DNA of 21,455 nucleotides from JBFXDI01 sp050181295. GTDB lineage: Bacteria; Pseudomonadota; Alphaproteobacteria; Rhizobiales; Aestuariivirgaceae. Shown here in pieces: positions 14,762 through 21,455 of this stretch. Position numbers and translations under genes: made by a program. Each line of letters starts with the position of its first letter. The stretch's first letter is position 1. The stretch is from contig JBFXDI010000066.1 of assembly GCA_050181295.1 (NCBI GenBank), positions 1 to 21,455 on the forward strand, given 5' to 3'. A model generated the notes under the pieces. It worked only from the letters and a program-made list of their open reading frames with translations, made no database searches and had not been told where the DNA came from.

Positions 14762-15109
14762 ATGCGCGCGGTGATCTTCGAGTTCTGGCCGGCCGAGGGG
14801 CGACGGAACGATTATTTCGACCACGTTGCGCTCTTGCGCGAGGAGCTGGCGAAAATGCCGGGCTTCATTTCGGTCGAGCGCTTCGAGAGCCTGACGGAGC
14901 CCGGCAAGCTGCTGTCGCTCCAGTTCTGGGAGAGCGACGAGGCCATCGCCAACTGGCGCCGCCACATGGGGCACCGCAAGGCGCAGGCCGCCGGGCGGGC
15001 CGGCATCTTCCGCGACTACCGCCTGAGGATCGCCGAGGTCGACCGCGACTACGGCATGACGCGGCGCGAGCAGGCGCCCGAGGATTCGCTCGCGGTGTTC
15101 GACCGGTGA
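14762..15109 (+). CDS. ABM-domain (antibiotic biosynthesis monooxygenase-like) protein
   Basis: This 115-residue protein has the dimeric alpha/beta-barrel (ABM) pattern: strand RAVIFEFWPA, helix FDHVALLREELAKMPGF, strand SVERFESL, then LLSLQFWESDEAIANWRR and helix HRKAQAAGRAGIFRDYRLRIAEV. Named for monooxygenases, the family is broad and many members have unknown roles, including heme degradation or handling of small aldehydes and quinones. The start is ATG 14762 with GAGGAGG at about 14750-14756, right after the SDR stop, so it is co-transcribed. It closes the catabolic run. A 274-base repeat-rich gap follows. The fold is well supported and the function is unknown. Confidence 0.85.
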   Translation: MRAVIFEFWPAEGRRNDYFDHVALLREELAKMPGFISVERFESLTEPGKLLSLQFWESDEAIANWRRHMGHRKAQAAGRAGIFRDYRLRIAEVDRDYGMTRREQAPEDSLAVFDR

Positions 15110-15383
15110 TTGTGCAGCACATGCCGATTGTCATGCCAGCGAAAGCTGGCATCCCGCACATCACCCTGCTGTCATTGCCGGGCTTGGCCCGGCAATCCAT
15201 GAACACCGCGCCGGACCGTCATTGCTCCGCCGGTGATCATGGATGCCCGGAACAAGTCCGGGCATGACAAGAAAGGGTCAAGACGCCCCGTTTTCGCTGG
15301 AATGACGAACGAACCGACGTCCTGACAACCACGTGGTCCGGAAGGGGCTCCCACTTCCCGCCCCCATGCTCTAGGTTGCGGCC
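15110..15383. other. Repeat-rich gap before iorAB, four palindromic units
   Basis: There is no gene here. It holds a GTCAT palindrome at 15130-15154 (third copy of the terminal unit at 5795), another at 15171-15197 (stem TGCCGGG/CCCGGCA around a short loop), a hairpin ATGCCCGG/CCGGGCAT at 15243-15265 followed by GACA, and a half-unit remnant near 15290-15307 (TTTTCGCTGGAATGACG). The block marks the boundary between the sugar/dha island and the iorAB unit. A candidate promoter follows at its right end. Confidence 0.75.
15371..15381 (+). promoter_or_regulatory. Candidate promoter -10 element CTAGGTTGCGG, possible leaderless start
   Basis: CTAGGTTGCGG sits just before ATG 15384, and the identical 11 bases occur at 19206-19216 before the codA-like gene. 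If CTAGGT is a -10 element, transcription would begin at or next to the ATG, giving a leaderless mRNA. No clear ribosome binding site is seen before ATG 15384, which fits. No strong -35 was recognised. Confidence 0.4.
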
Positions 15384-18300
15384 ATGGAGCGGTCCTTCGC
15401 GAAAGAGGTGCAGGCGCTGAAGCTCGGCGCCGGGGAGATTTTTCACGGCGAAGGCATCCTCGCCATCACCAAGGCGCTGCTCCAGTCGGGCGTCGCCTAT
15501 GTGGGCGGCTACCAGGGCTCGCCCGTCTCCCACATGGTGGACGTGCTCATGGACGCGCACGACATCCTCGAAGACCTCGGCGTCCACTACGAGGTCTGCG
15601 CCAACGAGGCGGCGGCCGCCGCCATGCTCGGCGCCTCCATCAACTATCCCATGCGCGGTGCGGCGGTGTGGAAGTCGACGGTCGGCACCAACGTCGCCTC
15701 CGACGCGCTCTCGAACCTCGCCTCCGCCGGCGTCAAGGGCGGCGCGCTCGTCATTCTCGGCGAGGACTATGGCGAGGGCGCGAGCATCATCCAGGAGCGC
15801 AGCCACGCCTTCGCGATGAAGTCGCAGATGTGGCTCCTCGATCCGCGCCCCGACCTGCCGCGCATCGTCGACCTGGTGGAGCAGGCCTTCGCGCTCTCGG
15901 AAGCCTCGAGCACGCCCGTGATGATGGAGTTCCGCATCCGCGCCTGCCATCTCACGGGAAGCTTCCCCGCGCGCGACAACCGGCCGCCGCCCGTCTCGCG
16001 CCGGCAGGTGATGGAGAACCCGGACTTCGACTACGGCCGCATCTGCCTGCCGCCCGCCACCTATGCGCAGGAGAAGCACAAGATCGAGCACCGCTTCCCG
16101 GCAGCGCTGAAATTCATCGCCGAGCACGGCCTCAACGAATGGCGCGACGGACCGCTGGCCGAAATCGGCATCCTGACGCAGGGCGGACTCACGAACTCGG
16201 TGCTCCGGGCGCTGGAGCGGCTGGGGCTCGCGGACGCCTTCGGCAAGGCCGACGTGCCGCTCGGCATCCTCAACGTCACCTATCCGCTGGTGCCGGAGGA
16301 GATCGCCCGCTTCTGCCGGGGAAAGCGCGCGGTGCTGATCGTCGAGGAGGGCCAGCCCGCCTTCCTGGAAGAGGCTATCGGAGCGTTGCTGCGGCGGGCG
16401 GAGGTGGACACCACCATCGTCGGCAAGGATGTTTTGCCGATGGCCGGCGAATATGTCTCGGAAGTGCTGGTGAAGGGGATCGCGCGCTTCCTCGAGGGGG
16501 CGGTGCCGAAGGGCGTCGATCTTACGCGCATCGGCAGCATCCTGCAGGGCATCGATGCGATCCGGGCGGGCGCTCAGGAAGCACTGGGCCAGGCCATGCC
16601 GAAGCGGCCTCCGACCTTCTGCACCGGCTGCCCGGAGCGGCCCGTGTTCTCCGCCATAAGGCTGGTCGAGCGCGACCTCGGCAAGCTCCACATCGCGGCC
16701 GACATCGGCTGCCACACCTTCTCGACGCTGCCGCCCTTCAATCTCGGCAATTCGGTCCTGGGCTACGGCCTCGGGCTCTCCAGCGCGGCGGCCGTCGCGC
16801 CCGCCATGAAGCGGCGCACGCTCTCGATCATGGGCGACGGCGGCTTCTGGCACAACGGGCTCTCGACCGGCGTGTCGGGCGCCGTCTTCAACCAGTCGGA
16901 CGGCGTGCTGGTGGTGATGAACAACGGCTACTCAGCCGCGACCGGCCAGCAGTTCATCCCGTCCTCGGGGCGGAACTACCGCCTGGTGCCGACCGGCCAG
17001 ACGATCCGCTCGGCGCTCGAAGGCGTGGGGGTGAAATGGATCCGCACCCGCTCGACCTATCGCGTCAAGAAGATGGTCCGCACGCTGAAGAGCGCGCTGA
17101 CGACAACCGAGAAGGGGCTCAAGGTCATCATCGCCGAGGGCGAGTGCCAGCTCGCCCGCCAGCGCAAGGTCAGGGTGGAGACCGCCGCGGCGCTCAAAGC
17201 CGGGCGGCGGGTCGTGCGCACCAAGTACGGCGTCGATGCCGAGACCTGCTCGGGCGATCATTCATGCATCCGGCTTTCGGGCTGTCCTTCCCTCACCATC
17301 GCGCCGCATCCCGATCCCCTGCGCCTCGACCCGGTGGCGAAGGTGATCGAGAGCTGCGTCGGCTGCGGGCTCTGCGGCGAGGTCGCGGATGCGGCGGTGC
17401 TCTGCCCCTCCTTCTACAAGGCCGAGGTGATCCAGAACCCGACGTTGTTAGACCGCGCGATGGACCGCATGCGGCGCGGCGTGATCGGCCTGCTGGCTCC
17501 AAGACCCGCCCCCCACCCCAACCCTCCCCCACAAGGGGGGAGGGAGAAGGATGTTCGAACTCCATCCACGGGGAGAGAGGGTACTCAAAGTGTGCTTCCC
17601 TCCCCCTCGTGGGGAGGGGAAGGGGTGGGGGGAATCGCACGCTCCACATCTCCGGCGCCTGCCCGCACCAGCGTGCTCATCGCGGCCATGGGCGGCGAGG
17701 GCGGCGGCCTGCTCGCCGACTGGATCGTGGAGGCCGCCCGCCACGCCGGGCTGCATGTGCAATCGACCTCCATTCCGGGCGTCGCGCAGCGCACCGGCGC
17801 GACCACCTACTATATCGAGATGATGCCGCCGGCGGCGGACGGCCGCGCGCCGGTCTTCGGGCTCTATCCGGTGCCGGGCGAGGTGGATATCGCGGTCGCC
17901 TCCGAGCTCGTCGAGGCGGGCAGGCTTGCCGAGAACGGCTTCCTCACGCCCGGCCGCACCACGCTCGTCTCCTCGACGCATCGCGTGCACGCCATCGGCG
18001 AGAAGACGGCGCTCGGCGACGGCTCCGCCGATTCCTCCCGCATCCTCGACGCCGTCCGCCGCTTCAGCGGAGGCGCCGTGCTCGCAGACTTCGCGGCCCG
18101 CGCGCGAACCGGGGAAGCGGCGCTCAATGCGGTGCTCCTCGGCGCCATGCTCGCAAGCGGGCGGCTGCCTTTCGGACGCGCCGAGGCGGACGCCGCGATC
18201 CGGCAGCGGGGCGTGGCCGCGGAGGCGAACGTCGCAGGGGTGTCGCTCGGCCTCGCGCCCGACACCGTGCCTGACGCGATGGAAGAACGGGCAGATGCGC

Positions 18301-19148
18301 CGGGGGGCGCCCTGCCCCCGGCCGGCGATCTGCCCGCAGCGGTGGCGGAGCTGGCGGCGATCGGCCTCGCCCGGCTCGAGGACTATCAGGATGCGGACTA
18401 TGCGGCGCTCTACGCCGCGCGGCTGAGGCGGATCGTGGCGCTGGACCGCGCCGAGACCGGCCATGCGCTCGGCCGCGAGACGGCGCGCTGGCTGGCGCTC
18501 TGGATGGCCTATGAGGACGTGATCCGGGTGGCGGACCTCAAGTCTCGCCCTGAGCGCATCGGGGCTGTGCGCCGCGACACGCAAGCGAAGCCGAACGAGC
18601 CGCTCCGCATCACCGAGTTCTTCAAGCCCGGCGTCGAGGAGGCGGCGGCGCTGCTGCCGGCCGCGCTCGGACACCGGCTCATCGCCTGGGCCGAGCGGCG
18701 AGGGCTCAGGGAGCGGCTGCATGTGCCGCTGCATCTGCGCACCGACTCGATCCTGGGCTACCTGACGCTCCGCCTTCTCGCGAAACTGAAGGGCCTGCGG
18801 CGGAAGAGCCTGCGCCACGCGCAAGAGCAGGCGCTGATCGAGCGCTGGCTCGGCGCCGTGGAGAAGGCGGCGGCGCGCGATCCCGATTTCGCGCTCGCCG
18901 TCTCCGGGCTCGGCCGGCTCGTCAAAGGCTACGGCGACACGCGCGCCCGCGCCAACCGCAACCTCTTGCGCATTCTGGAGGCGGTGGTCGAGCCGGCCCT
19001 CGCCTCCTCGGGCGACCTTGGGCTGGAGACGCAGCGGCTCAAGCGCGCCACCGAGGCCGCGCTCGCCGACGAGGAGGGCAAGGCGCTGGCCGCGGCGCTG
19101 AAAACCACTCCCTCCCCGTCCGGCGGCTATGCGCTCGCGGCCGAGTAG
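15384..19148 (+). CDS. iorAB: Indolepyruvate:ferredoxin oxidoreductase, IorA-IorB fusion with repeat-encoded linker
   Basis: This 1254-residue protein decarboxylates arylpyruvates, as in aromatic amino-acid breakdown, passing electrons to ferredoxin. Residues 10-250 form the pyruvate-binding domain (GGYQGSPVSH, EDYGEGAS). The TPP domain includes CTGCPERP (Cys413, 416), GDG at 484-486 and NN at 513-514. Cysteines 622, 628, 634, 658, 661, 664 and 674 suit iron-sulfur clusters. Residues 709-751 are encoded by a G/C-rich repeat and read as low-complexity Pro/Gly/Arg. The IorB domain follows (SVLIAAMGGEGGGLLADWI, residue 758 on), then a helical C-terminal domain like DUF6537. In many relatives A and B are separate, so the fusion may be recent. 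It could also be two genes joined by repeat or assembly error. Confidence 0.9.
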   Translation: MERSFAKEVQALKLGAGEIFHGEGILAITKALLQSGVAYVGGYQGSPVSHMVDVLMDAHDILEDLGVHYEVCANEAAAAAMLGASINYPMRGAAVWKSTVGTNVASDALSNLASAGVKGGALVILGEDYGEGASIIQERSHAFAMKSQMWLLDPRPDLPRIVDLVEQAFALSEASSTPVMMEFRIRACHLTGSFPARDNRPPPVSRRQVMENPDFDYGRICLPPATYAQEKHKIEHRFPAALKFIAEHGLNEWRDGPLAEIGILTQGGLTNSVLRALERLGLADAFGKADVPLGILNVTYPLVPEEIARFCRGKRAVLIVEEGQPAFLEEAIGALLRRAEVDTTIVGKDVLPMAGEYVSEVLVKGIARFLEGAVPKGVDLTRIGSILQGIDAIRAGAQEALGQAMPKRPPTFCTGCPERPVFSAIRLVERDLGKLHIAADIGCHTFSTLPPFNLGNSVLGYGLGLSSAAAVAPAMKRRTLSIMGDGGFWHNGLSTGVSGAVFNQSDGVLVVMNNGYSAATGQQFIPSSGRNYRLVPTGQTIRSALEGVGVKWIRTRSTYRVKKMVRTLKSALTTTEKGLKVIIAEGECQLARQRKVRVETAAALKAGRRVVRTKYGVDAETCSGDHSCIRLSGCPSLTIAPHPDPLRLDPVAKVIESCVGCGLCGEVADAAVLCPSFYKAEVIQNPTLLDRAMDRMRRGVIGLLAPRPAPHPNPPPQGGREKDVRTPSTGREGTQSVLPSPSWGGEGVGGIARSTSPAPARTSVLIAAMGGEGGGLLADWIVEAARHAGLHVQSTSIPGVAQRTGATTYYIEMMPPAADGRAPVFGLYPVPGEVDIAVASELVEAGRLAENGFLTPGRTTLVSSTHRVHAIGEKTALGDGSADSSRILDAVRRFSGGAVLADFAARARTGEAALNAVLLGAMLASGRLPFGRAEADAAIRQRGVAAEANVAGVSLGLAPDTVPDAMEERADAPGGALPPAGDLPAAVAELAAIGLARLEDYQDADYAALYAARLRRIVALDRAETGHALGRETARWLALWMAYEDVIRVADLKSRPERIGAVRRDTQAKPNEPLRITEFFKPGVEEAAALLPAALGHRLIAWAERRGLRERLHVPLHLRTDSILGYLTLRLLAKLKGLRRKSLRHAQEQALIERWLGAVEKAAARDPDFALAVSGLGRLVKGYGDTRARANRNLLRILEAVVEPALASSGDLGLETQRLKRATEAALADEEGKALAAALKTTPSPSGGYALAAE
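17509..17632. repeat. 124-bp G/C-rich inverted-repeat unit inside the iorAB coding sequence
   Basis: Bases 17509-17530 and 17611-17632 are inverted complements at 18 of 22 positions. Each is followed or preceded by a nested hairpin (CTCCCCC/GGGGGAG type at 17524-17544 and CCCTCCCC/GGGGAGGG at about 17598-17618). It has no in-frame stop and translates to the PHPNPPPQGGRE type of Pro/Gly-rich peptide often produced when such intergenic repeats are read through. It resembles the repeat at 9097-9188. Confidence 0.8.
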
Positions 19149-19205
19149 GCCAGCAGCCCTCCGTACCCCGAGGCAGCCGTCGCTTCCCTTGCAACCGCCG
19201 GCGTC

Positions 19206-19216
19206 CTAGGTTGCGG
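19206..19216 (+). promoter_or_regulatory. Candidate promoter -10 element, second copy of CTAGGTTGCGG
   Basis: It is identical to the 11 bases before iorAB. Here it lies 22 bases ahead of ATG 19239, with GGGGAG (19229-19234) as ribosome binding site, so this transcript would have a short leader. The 90-base gap after iorAB holds no other gene. This suggests that the two genes are separate but similarly regulated. Confidence 0.35.
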
Positions 19217-19238
19217 GCCGCACGCAACGGGGAGCGCC

Positions 19239-20531
19239 ATGCCGTTCGACCTCATCGTCCAGAACGCCACGCTGCCGGACGGCCGCAGGGGCCTCGATAT
19301 CGGCTGCCAGGGCGGGCGCATCGCCGCCATCGAGCGTGGGCTTCCGGCCGACGGCACGCCCACAGTCGACGGGCAAGGCAGGCTCGTCTCGCCCCCCTTC
19401 GTGGACCCGCATTTCCACATGGACGCGACGCTCTCGCTCGGCCTTCCTCGCCTCAACCGGTCGGGCACGCTGCTCGAGGGCATCGCGCTCTGGGGCGAGC
19501 TCAAACCCCTCCTCACCGTCGAGGCCGTGATCGAGCGGGCGCTCCGCTACTGCGACCTCGCGGTCTCACAGGGGCTGCTCGCCATCCGCAGCCACGTGGA
19601 CGTCTGCGACGACCGCCTGACCGGCGTCGAGGCGTTGCTCGCGGTCAAGAGAGAGGTCGCGCCCTATCTCGATCTGCAGCTCGTGGCCTTCCCGCAGGAC
19701 GGCTATTTCCGCTCGCCCACAGCGGCCCGGAACCTGGAGCGCGCGCTCGACATGGGCGTCGATGTCGTGGGCGGCATTCCGCATTTCGAGCGCACCATGG
19801 CCGACGGGGCGGCGAGCGTGAAGGCGCTCTGCGAGATCGCGGCCAAGCGGGGCCTGCTCGTCGACATGCATTGCGACGAGACGGACGATCCGATGTCCCG
19901 CCACATCGAGACCCTCAGCCATGAGACGCAGCGCCTCGGGCTCCAGGGCCGGGTCACGGGCTCGCACCTCACCTCCATGCACTCCATGGACAATTATTAC
20001 GTCTCGAAGCTCCTGCCGCTCATCGCGGAAGCGGGCGTCGCCGCCATCGCCAACCCGCTCATCAACATCGTCATCCAGGGCCGCCATGACACCTACCCCA
20101 AGCGCCGCGGCCAGACGCGCGTGCCGGAGTTGCGGGAACATGGCATCGACGTCGCCTTCGGCGGCGACTGCGTCATGGATCCCTGGTATTCGCTCGGCCA
20201 GGCCGACATGCTGGAGGTTGCGGCGATGGGCCTGCATGCGGGCCAGCTCACGAGCCGCGAGGCCATGGGATTCTGCTACGACGCGGTCACGACGAACGCC
20301 GCGAAAATCCTGCATCTCGACGGCTACGGCATCAACGTCGGCGCCAATGCCGACCTGGTCGTTCTGCAGGCGGAGGATCGGATCGAGGCCATCCGCTTGA
20401 AGCCGCCGCGGCTTTGTGTCATCCGGCGCGGGAAGGTCATCGCAGAGACGCCGGCGAGGGTCACGGCGCTGAAGATCGAGGGACGGCCGAAGTTGGTCGA
20501 TCCGGCGGACTACGCGCCGCGGGAAGGATGA
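19239..20531 (+). CDS. Cytosine-deaminase-family amidohydrolase with altered substrate pocket
   Basis: This 430-residue amidohydrolase resembles E. coli cytosine deaminase CodA throughout, with a constant three-residue offset. Metal ligands are His58 and His60 (DPHFHMD), His211 (MHCDETDD) and Asp310. Catalytic or binding residues Gln153 (FPQDG), Glu214 and His243 (SHLTSMHS) are present, as is the DTYPKRRGQTRV segment. CodA's GHDD motif is changed to GGDC: Asp314 of CodA becomes Cys311 and His312 becomes Gly309. Since Asp314 lies over the pyrimidine ring in CodA, the substrate may differ (a cyclic amide, amino-heterocycle or cytosine analogue). It is followed 10 bases later by a carbamoylase-type hydrolase, which fits ring opening followed by decarbamoylation. 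The family is firm and the substrate is uncertain. Confidence 0.88.
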   Translation: MPFDLIVQNATLPDGRRGLDIGCQGGRIAAIERGLPADGTPTVDGQGRLVSPPFVDPHFHMDATLSLGLPRLNRSGTLLEGIALWGELKPLLTVEAVIERALRYCDLAVSQGLLAIRSHVDVCDDRLTGVEALLAVKREVAPYLDLQLVAFPQDGYFRSPTAARNLERALDMGVDVVGGIPHFERTMADGAASVKALCEIAAKRGLLVDMHCDETDDPMSRHIETLSHETQRLGLQGRVTGSHLTSMHSMDNYYVSKLLPLIAEAGVAAIANPLINIVIQGRHDTYPKRRGQTRVPELREHGIDVAFGGDCVMDPWYSLGQADMLEVAAMGLHAGQLTSREAMGFCYDAVTTNAAKILHLDGYGINVGANADLVVLQAEDRIEAIRLKPPRLCVIRRGKVIAETPARVTALKIEGRPKLVDPADYAPREG

Positions 20532-20541
20532 AGGAGCAGGG

Positions 20542-21436
20542 ATGAGCCAGGGTGGAAACGTGCGTGTCGACGGGGCGCGGCTGTGGTCGAGCCTCATGGA
20601 GATGGGCGAGATCGGCGGCACGCCCAAGGGCGGCTCGAACCGCCAGACGCTGACCGACCTCGACGCCGAAGGACGCCGGCTCTTCACGCGCTGGTGCGAG
20701 GCGGCCGGCCTCACCGTCAAGATCGACCGCATGGGCAACATGTTCGCTCGCCGCGCCGGCGCCGACGACAGCCTGCCGCCGGTCGTGGCGGGCAGCCATC
20801 TCGACACGCAGCCGACCGGCGGCAAGTTCGACGGCGTGCTCGGCGTCCTGGGCGCGCTCGAGGCCGTCCGCACCCTGAACGACCTCAAGATCCGCACGAA
20901 GCACCCGATCGAGGTCGTGAACTGGACCAACGAGGAAGGCGCGCGCTTTGCGCCCGCCATGGTGTCCTCGGGCGTCTTTGCCGGAGCCTTCAGCGAGGAC
21001 TACGCCTATTCGCGCACCGATCCCGAGGGCAAGCGCTTCGGCGCGGAGCTGAAGCGCATCGGCTACCAGGGGGCGGAGCCGGTCGGCGGCCGCAAGCTCC
21101 ATGCCTATTACGAGCTCCACATCGAGCAGGGCCCGATCCTCGAGGACGAGAACATTGACATCGGCGTCGTGACGCACGGCCAGGGCCTCAAATGGATCGA
21201 GGTCACGATCGAGGGCTACGAGAGCCATGCGGGCTCGACCCCCATGCCGCGGCGGCGGGATGCCGGGCTCGGGGCGGCGCGCCTGATCGAGCTCGTGCGC
21301 GCAACCGCGCTCGCGCATGCGCCGCTCGCGGTCGGGACCGTCGGTCGCCTCGTCGTCCACCCCTGCACGCGCAACATCATCCCCGGCAGGGTCGAGCTCA
21401 CCATCGACATCCGGCATCCGGAGGCCGCCGTTCTCG
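20542..21436 (+). CDS. M20-family Zn hydrolase, N-carbamoyl amino acid hydrolase/allantoate amidohydrolase type (3' end missing)
   Basis: The start is ATG 20542, after AAGGAG at 20531-20536. The frame stays open to the right edge, giving about 298 genuine residues of a family normally near 410. Metal ligands are visible: His86 (GSHLDTQPTGGKFDG) and Asp97, Glu131-Glu132 (NEEGARF) and His193 (ELHIEQGP). ESHAGSTPMPRRRDAG belongs to the dimerisation domain. Family members remove carbamoyl groups from N-carbamoyl amino acids, ureidopropionate or allantoate. The pairing with the codA-like gene suggests a pyrimidine, hydantoin or related cyclic amide route. The last frame residues (EIGRAH) are encoded by the sequencing adapter, not the gene, so the coding end is set before it. 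Confidence 0.9.
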
Positions 21437-21454
21437 AGATCGGAAGAGCACACG
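21437..21454. other. Illumina TruSeq adapter sequence at contig end (artefact)
   Basis: AGATCGGAAGAGCACACG matches the start of the standard Illumina read-through adapter in all 18 bases; base 21455 (A) departs from it, as the adapter continues with T. It is preceded by ordinary coding sequence. Read in reverse it gives an N-terminal MCSSDL, the familiar signature of adapter-derived false proteins. It should be trimmed. Confidence 0.93.
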
Positions 21455-21455
21455 A

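Noticed and set aside
3511..15267. Repeated palindromes considered as a CRISPR array
   Set aside because: Units are scattered, in both orientations, with variable stems and no regular spacers or cas genes.
15237..16853. 538-codon reverse-strand open frame opposite iorAB
   Set aside because: Antisense shadow of a conserved enzyme with TPP motifs on the + strand; Asp/Arg/His-rich composition without recognisable domains.
15668..18274. Long alternative + strand frame of 868 codons inside iorAB
   Set aside because: Arg/Gly/Ala/Pro-rich frame-shifted reading of iorAB with no motifs; the main frame holds all catalytic residues.
20461..21453. Reverse-strand open frame beginning MCSSDL
   Set aside because: Its start comes from the adapter sequence at the contig end, a known artefact, and the rest is antisense to the M20 hydrolase.

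Overview
The window is a G+C-rich stretch (roughly two thirds G+C by eye) in which every supported gene lies on the + strand. Gene families, codon use and the many short 'GTCAT...ATCC' palindromes between genes suggest an alphaproteobacterium, most likely of the Hyphomicrobiales (Rhizobiales). This is inferred without any search. Both edges cut a gene. The last 18 informative bases match the Illumina TruSeq read-through adapter, so the right edge looks like the end of a short-read contig and not genomic sequence.

Layout. (1) 3-1931: the 3' part of a TIM-barrel sugar isomerase/epimerase, then a Gfo/Idh/MocA dehydrogenase. (2) 1932-2149: a regulatory gap with a perfect 13-4-13 palindrome. (3) 2150-8066: a CUT1-type carbohydrate ABC importer made of a binding protein, two permeases, a 72-residue two-helix membrane protein and two different ATPases. 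(4) 8071-12629: a PEP-dependent dihydroxyacetone kinase system in separate pieces (DhaL, DhaM, its own HPr and enzyme I, a small helix-turn-helix protein, then DhaK). (5) 12743-15109: a PfkB-family sugar kinase, an SDR dehydrogenase and an ABM-fold small protein. (6) 15384-21436: an indolepyruvate:ferredoxin oxidoreductase fusion, a cytosine-deaminase-like amidohydrolase and the start of an M20 carbamoylase-type hydrolase, probably a separate amine/amide catabolic unit.

Working model (inference). Regions 1-5 form one catabolic island. A sugar or polyol enters through the ABC importer and is oxidised and/or isomerised by the Gfo/Idh, TIM-barrel and SDR enzymes. A dihydroxyacetone-like (C3 or C4 ketose) intermediate is phosphorylated by DhaK/DhaL, with phosphate passed from PEP through a dedicated enzyme I, HPr and DhaM. 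The PfkB kinase may act on another intermediate. No aldolase is present, and the substrate cannot be read from the sequence.

Palindromic repeats occupy seven of the gaps between genes from 2150 to 15384. A second, very G/C-rich repeat type lies between dhaM and the HPr gene, and a related copy has been absorbed in frame into the iorA-iorB fusion, where it encodes the linker. No tRNA, rRNA, CRISPR array, transposase or gene-free stretch over 300 bases was seen.
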